Source: an uncultured SAR116 cluster alpha proteobacterium (GTDB lineage Bacteria; Pseudomonadota; Alphaproteobacteria; Puniceispirillales; Puniceispirillaceae). Taken from it: DNA of 64,000 nucleotides. Shown here piece by piece: positions 37,916 to 47,620 of this stretch (the stretch's first letter is position 1; each line of letters begins with the position of its first letter). The DNA lies in contig CACOCY010000004.1 of NCBI GenBank assembly GCA_902625725.1, positions 28,501 to 92,500 on the forward strand, in the 5' to 3' direction. The position numbers and the translations under genes are program-made. The notes under the pieces are model-generated. The model was not told where the DNA came from and made no database searches. It saw nothing but the letters and a program-made list of their open reading frames with translations.

Positions 37916-39922
37916 TTATATCAGAAGCGGAGCTATCACCAAGCTAACAATGGCCATAACATTGATAAGAATGTTCATAGACGGGCCCGAAGTATCTTTA
38001 AGTGGATCTCCTACCGTATCTCCAACTACTGCCGCTTTATGGACGTCAGATCCTTTGCCCCCAAAGTTTCCTTTTTCCACATGTTTTTTTGCATTATCCC
38101 ATGCTCCACCAGCATTAGCCATCATTAGAGCCATCATCACGCAACATATTAGCGCACCCCCTAGCATGCCCCCAAGTGCTTTTGGCCCAAGGCCAAAGCC
38201 AATGACAACAGGAGCAAGCACCGCAAGTGAACCTGGAAGGATCATTCTACGGAGCGCAGCACGAGTTGCAATGTCAACGCATCTCGCAGTATCTGGTTTT
38301 GCTTTTCCTTCCATAAGACCTGGAATTTCTTTGAACTGTCGACGAACTTCAATAATCATTTCAAAGGCTGCATCTCCAACAGCAGTCATTGTGATCGAGC
38401 TTACAATAAATGGAAAAATTCCACCAATAAACATACCAACTAGTACTATAGGCTCGTTAATTGCTAAAACAAAATCAGGGTCTCCATTGCTAACCTTAAC
38501 AATGTAAGCGCTTATTAGGGCAAGAGCTGCTAAAGCTGCAGCGCTAATTGCGAACCCTTTTCCAATGGCTGCAGTGCTATTTCCGACTTCGTCTAATGAG
38601 TCTGTTATTTCACGAGTTTCCGAGCCCATTTCAGCCATTTCTGCAATTCCACCAGCATTGTCAGCCACCGGACCATACGCATCAATCGCCATGGTTATTC
38701 CAACGGTAGCCAGCATTCCAACTGCAGCCATTCCAACACCATAGAGGCCGGCTGAGAGATTTGCAAAGAAAATAATGGCAGCAATCGTTAAGACCGGAAT
38801 AGCAACGGATTGCATGCCTATAGCCAATCCAGAAATCATAACGGTCGCTGGACCCGTTTCACCATCTTTAGCAATCTTGCGGACAGGGGCTCCACCAGTG
38901 TAGTATTCTGTTACAAGACCAACAATTATTCCACCAATCGCTCCAACCAGCACAGCATACCAAACCCCAACTGATGCACCCATGTAAGTGATAACAAAAT
39001 AGGCGGCTGCTATAAAAACAATTGCTGAGCCAATCGTTCCAAAACGCAATGCCACATCCGCACTGCGGTTTGAAAATATGCGAACGGACAAAATGCCGAG
39101 TAGAGAACAAATGAGTCCAGTAGAGGCAAGGACGAGAGGCATAAATTGCAACACTGACCTATCTCCACCTAGTCCTTCCAAAGATGCCAAAGACATGGAT
39201 GCCGCAAGGGCCATAGATGCAATCATGGCTCCGCAATAAGATTCAAATATATCTGAACCCATACCAGCTACATCACCAACGTTATCACCAACATTATCAG
39301 CGATAACAGCGGGGTTTCGCGGGTCATCTTCTGGAATGCCAGCTTCAACCTTACCAACAAGATCCGCTCCTACATCCGCAGATTTTGTAAATATTCCTCC
39401 ACCAACGCGGCTGAACAGAGCTACAGAGGAACCACCCATGGCAAAGCCCTCTATAGATTCAATACCATGCAAAGTGTTTCCCATAAATCCATAAAGGATA
39501 CCAATACCTAACAAACCCATTGACGCAACAGTCAGGCCCATTATTGAACCACCGAAGAAAGCAATGTTTAAAGCTTCAGCGGCTCCTTTGGATTTGGCAG
39601 CGACAGCAGTTCTCACATTTGCCTTGGTAGCAGTGTACATGCCGATATAACCAGCAGTCCCTGAGCATAATGCACCCAGTGTAAATGCAATAGCCGTGCC
39701 TTCTCCCAAGCTAGCATAAAGCGCAATGATGCAAATTAAACAAAAAACGGCAAGCCTCTTATATTCACTTGCCATAAACACCATAGCACCAAGATGTATT
39801 TCATCCGCTATATCTTTTTCTGGTCCTGTTCCTACAGGCGATTTTTTGATCCATTGATAAATAAAAAAAGATACCAATAGGCCTAAAGCTCCGAGAGCAA
39901 CGGGAATAAGCGCGCTGGTCAT
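37916..39922 (-). CDS. hppA: Membrane-bound pyrophosphatase (ion-pumping)
   Basis: Couples pyrophosphate hydrolysis to H+ or Na+ pumping across the inner membrane. It has about 15-16 hydrophobic helices in 668 residues. The substrate site is clear: [25 protein letters not shown] segment (key part [11 protein letters not shown]), [19 protein letters not shown] and a C-terminal [15 protein letters not shown]. The segment [10 protein letters not shown] has Ala where K+-independent enzymes have Lys, which by published signature points to the K+-dependent class. Pumped ion (H+ or Na+) not decided. Monocistronic, with terminator downstream. Confidence 0.95.
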   Translation of the reverse strand: MTSALIPVALGALGLLVSFFIYQWIKKSPVGTGPEKDIADEIHLGAMVFMASEYKRLAVFCLICIIALYASLGEGTAIAFTLGALCSGTAGYIGMYTATKANVRTAVAAKSKGAAEALNIAFFGGSIMGLTVASMGLLGIGILYGFMGNTLHGIESIEGFAMGGSSVALFSRVGGGIFTKSADVGADLVGKVEAGIPEDDPRNPAVIADNVGDNVGDVAGMGSDIFESYCGAMIASMALAASMSLASLEGLGGDRSVLQFMPLVLASTGLICSLLGILSVRIFSNRSADVALRFGTIGSAIVFIAAAYFVITYMGASVGVWYAVLVGAIGGIIVGLVTEYYTGGAPVRKIAKDGETGPATVMISGLAIGMQSVAIPVLTIAAIIFFANLSAGLYGVGMAAVGMLATVGITMAIDAYGPVADNAGGIAEMAEMGSETREITDSLDEVGNSTAAIGKGFAISAAALAALALISAYIVKVSNGDPDFVLAINEPIVLVGMFIGGIFPFIVSSITMTAVGDAAFEMIIEVRRQFKEIPGLMEGKAKPDTARCVDIATRAALRRMILPGSLAVLAPVVIGFGLGPKALGGMLGGALICCVMMALMMANAGGAWDNAKKHVEKGNFGGKGSDVHKAAVVGDTVGDPLKDTSGPSMNILINVMAIVSLVIAPLLI

Positions 39923-40082
39923 AATTAAACTACCTCTTGAAAGTGGTTTTAAAGAAATTACGCTCGGACAATTTACTATTTAGCCAAGCGAGCTAGGTTA
40001 TAGTAATAAAGTTTTATCCTGTAAAGTGTAAACCCACATTAGATGGAAAAGGGCCTCAGAATTTTTGCGAAAACTAAATTAA

Positions 40083-40111
40083 TTGAACACAAAGTAGTTT
40101 CGTGATATTCT
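40083..40111 (+). promoter_or_regulatory. Promoter of the glycine riboswitch transcript
   Basis: TTGAAC (40083-40088), 17 bp, TATTCT (40106-40111). The expected start near 40118 lies just before the first aptamer. Confidence 0.6.
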
Positions 40112-40130
40112 GACGGTTGTTCAATACGCT

Positions 40131-40335
40131 AGTTGGGAGAGTCTGGAAAAAACTAAAATATGACAGTTTTAATTCAGCGCAGAAGGAGTACAAGCCTCAT
40201 AATCTCTCAGGCAAAAAGGGTCAATTAGTGTGAACAGTCTGGAAAGTGATCAAAAAAATGATCCACCGAAGGGGATAACAAGATAAATATAAATTTTTAT
40301 CTTGGAAAACATCAGGTTAAAGAGACAGGCGAGGT
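40131..40335 (+). ncRNA. Tandem glycine riboswitch
   Basis: Two consecutive glycine aptamers. Aptamer 1 has GGGAGAGTCTGG at 40135, CGCAGAAGGAGTACAAGCC near 40178 and AATCTCTCAGGCAAAAAGGG near 40201, the signature glycine-riboswitch sequence. Aptamer 2 has CAGTCTGG near 40236, CCACCGAAGGGG near 40263 and AACATCAGGTTAAAGAGACAGG-like sequence near 40309. Downstream, GGTGTAT (40333-40339) pairs with ATACACT (40363-40369) next to the GGGG before the start codon, a possible translation-control platform. It precedes a D-amino-acid dehydrogenase-like gene, consistent with sensing glycine and turning on its oxidation. Confidence 0.9.
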
Positions 40336-40384
40336 GTATTTTTATAGGCGTTTACGGTAATTATACACTTTGGGGTCCTTGAAA

Positions 40385-41599
40385 ATGAAATCTATTGCGA
40401 TTATCGGAGCAGGTGTTACTGGGGTAACCACTGCATTCGTATTATGTCAACTTGGATACAAAGTCACTGTTTTTGAGAAACAAAAATATCCTTCTACAAT
40501 GACTTCATACGCCAATGGAGGACAGCTCTCTGCTTGTAATGCTGAGGTGTGGAATCATCTTGGCATTATTTTGAAAGCAGCAAAATGGTTGTTGAGGAAG
40601 GATGCCCCCTTTAAGATTGATTTGTGGCCTGACTGGCACAAAGCAAGCTGGCTTGTTGAATTTTTGTTCCAAATACCAAACTATAAAAAAAACACTATAG
40701 TAACTAAAGAAATGGCGATTGAATCGCGCAAATATATGAAAAAAATAATTGATGATACTGGTATAAAATTTGATCAGTCAAATTGTGGCATATTACATGT
40801 ATATTAAAGTCATGCTGAGTTTGACCATGCACATAGGGTAAACGAACTTTTAGCCAGAGGTGGTTTAAAGCGCCGTCGGTTAACCGAAAGTGAAGTTTTA
40901 GAAATAGAGCCTAACCTAAAGACGAATTATGTAGGTGGATATTATACAGAAACAGACTCCACAGGCGATATTCACAAATTTTCATTAAATTTAGCAAGGG
41001 TTTCCAATGAACGGGGCGTAAAATTTCAACTAAAGACGGATGTAAAGTCTATTAAAGTAAAGGGTTCAGAGGTAGAAATAAAATTTTGTCAGTATAATTC
41101 AGACCGAAGAACAGAAACTTTTGACACCTGCGTTATTTGCGCCGGCATTGCTAGTTACAGATTTGCAAAAATGTTGGGAGACCGAGTAAATATTTATCCA
41201 ATCAAGGGTTACTCAATTACATTGCCATTATCTGACAAAATTTCCCAACAAAAGGCACCGAAAGTAAGCATACTTGACGACGAGGCGAAGATAGTAACAT
41301 CCAGATTGGGTAAAAATAGATTTAGGGTTGCTGGAACAGCAGAGATAGTTGGCGATAATCTGGATATTTTAGATGACCGTATCAATCCACTCAAAGAATG
41401 GGTAGAACAGAATTTTCCAGAAGTTTCGACTAAAGATGCACAGCCATGGGCAGGGTTAAGACCAATGAGGCCTAATATGATGCCTCTTGTTTCAAGAGGT
41501 AAGAAAGAAAATATTTTTTATAATACAGGTCATGGCCATTTAGGATGGACACTTGCGTGCTACACAGCAAACATGGTAGGCGAATTGATTAAAGGTTAG
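40385..41599 (+). pseudogene. dadA: DadA-like D-amino-acid dehydrogenase, interrupted by one in-frame TAA
   Basis: FAD-dependent D-amino-acid dehydrogenase/glycine-oxidase-type protein. The N-terminal part has AIIGAGVTGVTTAFVL, SYANGGQLSACNAEVW and ends at GILHVY. TAA at 40805-40807 (codon 141) interrupts it. The same frame then continues without further stops: SHAEFDHAHRVNELL, EIEPNLKTNYVGGYY, TDSTGDIHKF, then AGLRPMRPNMMP and GHGHLGWTL at the end. So there is one nonsense codon and no frameshift in 405 codons. It may be a recent loss, an assembly error, or read through. The ATG at 40385 is preferred over the TTG at 40370. Confidence 0.88.
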
Positions 41600-41657
41600 A
41601 AGCTCAATTCACAGCATTTGTATTGATTAATTAACAAAAAAAAGCAATGTTTCATTA

Positions 41658-42710
41658 ATGAAAAATTCGCCAAACCAGATTGTTATAACTAAACCGGATG
41701 ATTGGCATTTACATATTCGGGACGGCGAGATTATGAAAGCTGTGCTTCCTGCGAGTTATCGGTGGGCAAGACGAGCCATAATTATGCCAAATCTATTGTC
41801 TCCTGTTGTAACATGTGAAGATGCTCGCTCATATTTAAGTAGAATAAAGGCATGTATAGAAAAAACGGTTGATTTTGAGCCGATGCTTACACTTTATTTA
41901 ACCGAAGAGACAAAAGCAGAAGATTTGGTTCTAGGTTTTCGTGAAAAGATTATCAAAGCTGTAAAATTATATCCAGCTGGCGCGACTACTAATTCGCATA
42001 ACGGTGTAAAAAATATAACGAAAATCTATCCAATTTTAGCGGCCATGTCAGAAGAGGGAATTCCCTTGCTAATTCATGGCGAAGTTACCGACCCTTATGT
42101 AGACGTTTTTGATAGGGAAGCGGTTTTTATTGATAAAATTTTGGTTCCTATGCGTGTAGAATATCCAGAACTGAATATAGTTATGGAACACATAACAACA
42201 AAGCAATCTGTCGATTACATTTTGGGTGAAAATAGTAATCTCGCAGCAACCATTACACCGCATCACTTAATTTTAAATAGAAATGTAATTTTTGAGGGTG
42301 GCATAAGACCGCATTATTATTGTCTACCAGTTTTAAAACGTGAGATTCACCGTCAAGCTCTAGTTGATGTAGTCACTAAAGGGCACAAAAAATTTTTTCT
42401 TGGAACAGATAGTGCGCCTCATATAGACGATGCAAAAATTGATAAATGCGGATGCGCCGGTATTTTCAATTCCCCCTTTACTATGGAAATTTTGGCTCAG
42501 TTCTTTGATAATCACAATGCACTTGAAAATTTAGAGAATTTTACAAGTTTAAATGGAGCAGAATTTTATAAATTACCTTATAATAAAGAAAAATTATCGT
42601 TGATTAAAAGTGATGAAATGATCCATATGCCAGAAGTGCTTGAGACAAAGAAGGGACCAATCACCATATTCAATCCAAACATGCAAATTTTTTGGCAAAT
42701 CGAAAATTGA
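41658..42710 (+). CDS. pyrC: Dihydroorotase (class II)
   Basis: Zinc amidohydrolase closing carbamoyl-aspartate to dihydroorotate in pyrimidine synthesis. Metal ligands appear in DDWHLHIRDG, the bridging lysine in KLYPAGATTNS, His in LIHGEV and EHITT, and the Asp in FLGTDSAPH. At 350 residues it is the compact E. coli-like class II type. It lies downstream of the broken dadA with its own possible start at 41658. Confidence 0.96.
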   Translation: MKNSPNQIVITKPDDWHLHIRDGEIMKAVLPASYRWARRAIIMPNLLSPVVTCEDARSYLSRIKACIEKTVDFEPMLTLYLTEETKAEDLVLGFREKIIKAVKLYPAGATTNSHNGVKNITKIYPILAAMSEEGIPLLIHGEVTDPYVDVFDREAVFIDKILVPMRVEYPELNIVMEHITTKQSVDYILGENSNLAATITPHHLILNRNVIFEGGIRPHYYCLPVLKREIHRQALVDVVTKGHKKFFLGTDSAPHIDDAKIDKCGCAGIFNSPFTMEILAQFFDNHNALENLENFTSLNGAEFYKLPYNKEKLSLIKSDEMIHMPEVLETKKGPITIFNPNMQIFWQIEN

Positions 42711-42727
42711 TATAAGTATAATTTTAC

Positions 42728-42756
42728 TTGTTGCTGTGAGTTAATAAGCATATAAG
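42728..42756 (+). promoter_or_regulatory. Promoter of the polyamine transport operon
   Basis: TTGTTG (42728-42733), 17 bp, TATAAG (42751-42756), about 42 bp before the potF start. Confidence 0.5.
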
Positions 42757-42797
42757 TAAAGCTATTTTTTAATTGAGGTTTTTTAGGAGTGATTGCT

Positions 42798-43931
42798 ATG
42801 TCCCGTTCAAATCTTTTTTTAGTTGGGGGGGTAATTATTGCTGCTCTGGCTATTTTTTTAAATTTTGATACTGAAAATGCGAAAAAAAGCAAGGTTGCTG
42901 ATTTAGATAACAAACTTAATATCTACAACTGGTCAGATTATATCGCAGAAGATACAATTTCTAATTTTGAGGCAGAGACTGGTATAAAGGTTACTTATGA
43001 TATGTATGACTCAAATGAAGTTTTGGAAGCCAAAATGCTTGCTGGCTCGTCCGGATATGATCTTGTTGTTCCTACTGCTGATTTCCTTGCGCGTGGTCGT
43101 GAAGCAGGTGCTTATCAGGATATGGATATGTCAAAAATTTCTAATGTCAAAAATCAAAGCCCCCAGATTCAAGCTCAAGCTGACGAGATGACTGGTTCTA
43201 CTAACGCGGGACTTGTCTATATGTGGGGTTCTACGGGAATAGCATATAATGAGGAAATGATAGCTGAGCGACTTGGTGATGATGCGCCAATAGATAGTTG
43301 GGCACTAATATTAGATCCAGTAAATGCTGCCAAACTAGAGGACTGTGGTATTGCTGTGTTAGACGCACCTACGGATGTGTTACCAAATATCATGACATAT
43401 TTGGGCTATAACGGTACCTCGACGGAAGAGGCCCATTTTGAGGCTGCAGGAGAGGCCTTAACTGCCATTCGTCCTTATTTAAGATACATAAATTCTAGTC
43501 AGTCTATAAATGATATAGCGAATGGCGATATTTGTGCAGCTATCATGTGGTCAGGAGATGCATTTCAAGCTGCATACAGAGCAGAGGAAGCAGAAAACGG
43601 AAATGTGATTGATTATTATATCCCCAATGAAGGAACTAATCTTTGGTTTGATGTTATGGCCATTCCTGCTGATGCTAAAAATGTAGAAAATGCGCACAAA
43701 TTTGTAGATTACATGATGCGGGCAGATGTAGCTGCAGAGAATGTTAATTACGTCTGGTATGCTAGTGGAAATAAAGCTGCTGAAGCATCTATAGACCCCG
43801 AAATTTTATCGCATCCTGGTATTTATCCTACAGATGAGGCAAAAGAAAAACTATTTGTTACTCCAGTTTATGATGCCAAAACAGATAGAATCGTTACAAG
43901 AGTTTGGAACCGATTTCTCGCGGGTAATTAG
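42798..43931 (+). CDS. potF: Putrescine/spermidine ABC transporter substrate-binding protein (PotF/PotD-like)
   Basis: Periplasmic polyamine-binding protein, 377 residues. A hydrophobic N-terminal segment (residues 5-20) acts as signal or anchor. The mature start KLNIYNWSDYIAEDTISNFE is the polyamine-binder hallmark (quoted part: LNIYNWSDYIAEDTI). Later segments include LVVPTADFLARG, MWSGDAFQAAYRA and EGTNLWFDVMAIP. The frame opens at GTG 42789, but AGGAG at 42785-42789 fits ATG 42798 (8-nt spacing). First gene of the operon. Confidence 0.94.
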   Translation: MSRSNLFLVGGVIIAALAIFLNFDTENAKKSKVADLDNKLNIYNWSDYIAEDTISNFEAETGIKVTYDMYDSNEVLEAKMLAGSSGYDLVVPTADFLARGREAGAYQDMDMSKISNVKNQSPQIQAQADEMTGSTNAGLVYMWGSTGIAYNEEMIAERLGDDAPIDSWALILDPVNAAKLEDCGIAVLDAPTDVLPNIMTYLGYNGTSTEEAHFEAAGEALTAIRPYLRYINSSQSINDIANGDICAAIMWSGDAFQAAYRAEEAENGNVIDYYIPNEGTNLWFDVMAIPADAKNVENAHKFVDYMMRADVAAENVNYVWYASGNKAAEASIDPEILSHPGIYPTDEAKEKLFVTPVYDAKTDRIVTRVWNRFLAGN

Positions 43932-43960
43932 AATCTGTTAAGAGATTATTCTTGAGTTAC

Positions 43961-43999
43961 GAAAGCCACCTATTGTTAGCTAATTGGTGGCTTTCCTTT
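43961..43999 (+). terminator. Hairpin between the polyamine-binding protein gene and the ATPase gene
   Basis: Perfect 10-bp stem GAAAGCCACC (43961-43970) / GGTGGCTTTC (43986-43995), 15-nt loop, then CTTTTGTT. It can terminate partially or protect the potF mRNA end. Confidence 0.7.
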
Positions 44000-44029
44000 T
44001 GTTAAAATATGGAGCATTAAGATATTAAC

Positions 44030-45103
44030 ATGGCCCCATTTATATGCATAAAAGATATCTCCAAAAAATATGGTAATTTGTCGGCAGTGGATAATGTATC
44101 TTTTAATTTGGATAAAGGGGAATTATTCAGCCTTTTAGGCCCCTCTGGTTGCGGAAAAACAACATTATTGAGGATTCTGGCTGGTTTTGAGACCACTACT
44201 AACGGCTCCTTTGAGATTGATGGTGTGAACATGACTAATGTTGATCCAGCAGACAGGCCTGTTAACATAATGTTTCAAAATTATGCACTTTTCCCGCATA
44301 TGACAGTGTTTGAAAATATTTGCTATGGGTTGAGACGAACCTCATTATCAAAGAGTGAGATTAATAGTCGTGTGGAAGAATTGTTGGAATTAGTTCGGCT
44401 CTCTGGAATGAGTAAACGCAAACCAAAAACACTATCAGGCGGACAAAAACAGCGAGTTGCACTTGCGCGTGCACTTGCAAGACGCCCTAAACTTTTGTTA
44501 TTGGACGAACCACTTGCTGCGCTTGATAAAAAGCTGCGCTCTGAGACCCAGTTTGAACTTTGTAAAATTCAGGAGCAGCTTGGCACGACGTTTATTGTAG
44601 TAACGCATGACCAAGAAGAAGCTATGACGTTGTCAACAAGAATTGGCGTCATGAATGATGGAAAATTGATACAACTTGGCACGCCAAAAGAGATTTACGA
44701 ACAACCGCAGACTACGTTTGTTGCAGACTTTGTTGGAGAAATTAGCTTTTTCGAGGCAGTGGTAAAAGAGAGAAAAAATACCCACTGGTTGTTGCAGGCA
44801 GCCGTGCCCATTCATGTTTCTAGTGACTTTAATTTAGTTGTAGGTCAGAAAGTCAAGCTAGCTCTTAGGCCAGAAAAAATTATGCTTACATCAAAACCAA
44901 CAGGAAAAATAAATGAATTTCAAGTTGATATTGTGGATTGGGCCTTTTTCGGTGCTGGAACTCAATATAGGGTGATTGGGCCGGAGGATGTAAAGTTAAA
45001 ACTATATCAGTCCCATAATCAGCCGAGCCAATCCCATGTGCCAACGTTGAAAACTGGGTTTGTTAATTTTTCACCAGAAGCAATAATTATTCTCCAAAGG
45101 TGA
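44030..45103 (+). CDS. potG: Putrescine/spermidine ABC transporter ATPase (PotG/PotA-like)
   Basis: ATPase subunit, 357 residues. Walker A GPSGCGKTTLLRILAG, Q-loop MFQNYALFPHMTV, signature LSGGQKQRVALARAL, Walker B LLLLDEPLAALDK and switch His VTHDQEEAM are all present. The C-terminal TOBE-type region begins near residue 235 (DFVGEISFFEAVV). Next to potF and overlapping the permease gene's upstream GTG, so co-translated. Confidence 0.95.
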   Translation: MAPFICIKDISKKYGNLSAVDNVSFNLDKGELFSLLGPSGCGKTTLLRILAGFETTTNGSFEIDGVNMTNVDPADRPVNIMFQNYALFPHMTVFENICYGLRRTSLSKSEINSRVEELLELVRLSGMSKRKPKTLSGGQKQRVALARALARRPKLLLLDEPLAALDKKLRSETQFELCKIQEQLGTTFIVVTHDQEEAMTLSTRIGVMNDGKLIQLGTPKEIYEQPQTTFVADFVGEISFFEAVVKERKNTHWLLQAAVPIHVSSDFNLVVGQKVKLALRPEKIMLTSKPTGKINEFQVDIVDWAFFGAGTQYRVIGPEDVKLKLYQSHNQPSQSHVPTLKTGFVNFSPEAIIILQR

Positions 45104-45108
45104 AAAAA

Positions 45109-45999
45109 ATGAATTATTTTCTCCAAAGATTTGGACGATTATTTGTGATTTGGCTTCCCCTGGTGTGGCTCATATTATTTTTTATGCTCCCACTAATTGA
45201 AATGATTAATGTGTCTTTTTCCGAAGCAAAGCGAGCAGTGCCACCGTATAATCCTGCATTTCAATTTGGGCCAGATGGTATATCTTTTCAACCAGTAGCT
45301 GATAACTACCTTCTAATTTACAAATACTGGGAAGATTATTTATGGCCTGCAATAAATAGCATTCGCTTAGCTTTTTTTTCTACACTTTATTGTCTTTTAT
45401 TAGCCTACCCAATGGCTTGGTGGATAGCGCGCTCGAATAAACCCTTGCAACATATTTTACTTATATTAGTTTTGATGCCTTTCTGGACCTCGTCTCTCTT
45501 AAGAATGTATGCATTAATAGGGTTGTTGAATCCAAATGGCTTTATAAATGATATTTTGATATGGGCCGGTTTTATAGTAACACCCATCCAAATGATGCAA
45601 ACTGACTTTTCAATTTATTCTGGCATGGTCCTTTCCTACTTACCATTAATGATTTTGCCGTTATATGCCTCACTCGTGCGATTAGATAGTTCCATTATAG
45701 AGGCAGCGGCAGATCTTGGCGCAAGAAAATTGGATATATTTAAAACTATAATTCTACCATTAAGCGTGCCTGGGATTATTGCAGGCTGTTTGCTGGTATT
45801 CATCCCCGCTGTTGGCGAATTTGTAATTCCTGCTTTGCTTGGGGGACCAGAGCAGTTAATGCTTGGAAAAGTTATTTGGACTGAATTTTTCAGGAATAGA
45901 GATTGGCCTGTGGCTGCAGCTATAGCAATAATACTCATTGCAATTATAATACTGCCTATTGTGTATGCGCGATACCAAGATAAAGAGGGAATTAGCTAA
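45109..45999 (+). CDS. potH: Putrescine/spermidine ABC transporter permease (PotH/PotB-like)
   Basis: Inner-membrane permease with six helices. The EAA loop is IEAAADLGARKLDIFKTIILP, preceded by LSYLPLMILPLYASL. The start at GTG 45100 would overlap the ATPase stop. I chose ATG 45109 because AAAGG lies eight bases upstream; this gives 296 residues. Its stop shares a base with the ATG of the next gene (TAATG). Confidence 0.93.
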   Translation: MNYFLQRFGRLFVIWLPLVWLILFFMLPLIEMINVSFSEAKRAVPPYNPAFQFGPDGISFQPVADNYLLIYKYWEDYLWPAINSIRLAFFSTLYCLLLAYPMAWWIARSNKPLQHILLILVLMPFWTSSLLRMYALIGLLNPNGFINDILIWAGFIVTPIQMMQTDFSIYSGMVLSYLPLMILPLYASLVRLDSSIIEAAADLGARKLDIFKTIILPLSVPGIIAGCLLVFIPAVGEFVIPALLGGPEQLMLGKVIWTEFFRNRDWPVAAAIAIILIAIIILPIVYARYQDKEGIS

Positions 46000-46820
46000 T
46001 GCGTTATGATGTTCCATTATTAGCAAAGCTTTTAGCTATTGTTGGATTTGGTATTTTATATATTCCTGTAATGATAATGATGATTTATAGTTTTAATAGT
46101 AGCAAACTTGTAGCTGTCTGGGCCGGTTTTTCGGCTAAGTGGTACAGAGAACTTTGGACAGACGATATTCTGCTTTCAGCTTTATATAAGTCACTTTTAA
46201 TTGGTATTAGCTCTTCAACGATTTCCACTTTTTTTGGTTTATTTATTGCTATTGCTTTTGTCAGATTTTCTGCTTTCCGAGGCAGGTTGACTTTGAGTCT
46301 TGTTGCAAGTGCACCCTTAGTAATGCCAGAGGCAGTAACAGGTTTATCGATGTTACTTCTGTTTATTGCCATGGAGACAACTTTTGGTTGGCCGTCTGGT
46401 CGTGGTTTAGATACGATTATGATTGCACATGCAACTTTTGGAATGTGTTTTGCTGCGGTTGTAATTCAAACAAGACTTCGTGATATGGATAGATACCTTG
46501 AGGAAGCTGCAAGAGATTTAGGAGAAAGGCAGCCGTTTGTGTTTATATCCATAACTCTACCATTGATTTTCCCCTCAATAATTGCTGCATGGTTATTATC
46601 ATTTACGCTAAGTTTTGATGATTTAGTAATTGCTAGCTTTGTTAGTGGACCAGGAAGCTCAACGCTTCCTATTGTGATATTTTCGAAAATTCGTCTTGGC
46701 GTTTCACCAGAGATAAATGCCATAGCGACGTTGATGATACTAACTATTTCTGCAATGGTGTTGATGGGTAGTGTGTTAATGTTACGGAGAGAAGATCGCA
46801 AAAACCCCACTCAACTGTAA
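45999..46820 (+). CDS. potI: Putrescine/spermidine ABC transporter permease (PotI/PotC-like)
   Basis: Second permease, 273 residues with about six helices. It has MMIYSFNSSKLVAVWAGFS, the typical PotC/PotI loop, and the EAA motif LEEAARDLGERQPFVFISI followed by PLIFPSIIAAWLLSF and SFDDLVIASFVSGPG. The last gene of the operon, translationally coupled to potH. Confidence 0.95.
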   Translation: MRYDVPLLAKLLAIVGFGILYIPVMIMMIYSFNSSKLVAVWAGFSAKWYRELWTDDILLSALYKSLLIGISSSTISTFFGLFIAIAFVRFSAFRGRLTLSLVASAPLVMPEAVTGLSMLLLFIAMETTFGWPSGRGLDTIMIAHATFGMCFAAVVIQTRLRDMDRYLEEAARDLGERQPFVFISITLPLIFPSIIAAWLLSFTLSFDDLVIASFVSGPGSSTLPIVIFSKIRLGVSPEINAIATLMILTISAMVLMGSVLMLRREDRKNPTQL

Positions 46821-46915
46821 AGTCATTAAAAATTCAAAAAAATAAACACATAAATCTTTGAATGGTAAAAAAATTGAGTTAAATCTGTTGAAACAAAAAT
46901 AGGGTATAGAGAACA

Positions 46916-47602
46916 ATGATTATCCATAGTCATGTATCAAAGAAGGTTATTGCTCGTTCTACCGCAAAAATGTTGCTAGATATTGAAGCCGTGCATGTAA
47001 ATGCTGTTCAGCCATTCGTTCTTACCTCAGGTGCAAAAAGTCCTGTTTATATTGATTGTAGAAAGCTTATATCTTTTCCGAGAATAAGAGCTGCTTTAAT
47101 GGGCTATTCTGTGTCTCTGTTAGCCGAATCTGTTGGCGTAGAATATTTTGACTCAGTGGCTGGAGGCGAAACAGCAGGAATACCTTTTGCAGCATTCCTG
47201 AGTGAGCGTCTTGCTCTTCCTATGCAGTATATTCGAAAAAAAGCAAAGGGTTTCGGCAGGGGTTCTCAAATAGAGGGTTTCCTAAAACCTGGAGCAAAAG
47301 TTTTGTTGATGGAAGACCTAGCAACAGATGGAGGAAGTAAGTTTATGTTTGTAGACGCGTTAAGAGCGGCTGGGGCAGAATGCAAACATATTTTAGTTAT
47401 ATTTTATTACGATTTGATTGCGGATACAAAGAAACATCTCCGAGAACATGGACTTGAATTGCACTATTTAGCTACATGGTGGGATGTATTAGCTGAATTA
47501 AAATCTTATAACAAATTCGATGTAAAGACAGTTGAGACAGTTGAGGCATTTTTACAAGATCCTAAGGGGTGGTCTGTGAAAAACGGTGGTAGGAGTAATT
47601 GA
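46916..47602 (+). CDS. pyrE: Orotate phosphoribosyltransferase
   Basis: Adds ribose-phosphate from PRPP to orotate to give OMP. The PRPP-binding motif is VLLMEDLATDGGSK, where the usual second residue pair differs slightly from VEDVTTTG. FVLTSGAKSPVYIDCR and GGETAGIPFAAFLS mark the substrate site, and MQYIRKKAKGFG the flexible loop. Its 228 residues are typical for alphaproteobacteria. It lies 19 bp before the kinase of the nucleoside island. Confidence 0.93.
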   Translation: MIIHSHVSKKVIARSTAKMLLDIEAVHVNAVQPFVLTSGAKSPVYIDCRKLISFPRIRAALMGYSVSLLAESVGVEYFDSVAGGETAGIPFAAFLSERLALPMQYIRKKAKGFGRGSQIEGFLKPGAKVLLMEDLATDGGSKFMFVDALRAAGAECKHILVIFYYDLIADTKKHLREHGLELHYLATWWDVLAELKSYNKFDVKTVETVEAFLQDPKGWSVKNGGRSN

Positions 47603-47620
47603 AAAAGGTAAAAAAGTTTT

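Noticed and set aside
37950..38507. 185-codon open frame opposite to hppA
   Set aside because: It lies antisense to a strongly supported gene; the composition of hppA (Ala/Gly-rich) creates long shadow frames, and no motif is seen.
42789..42797. GTG start of potF nine bases upstream of the chosen ATG
   Set aside because: The ribosome-binding AGGAG runs into the GTG, leaving no spacing, whereas it fits the ATG at 42798.
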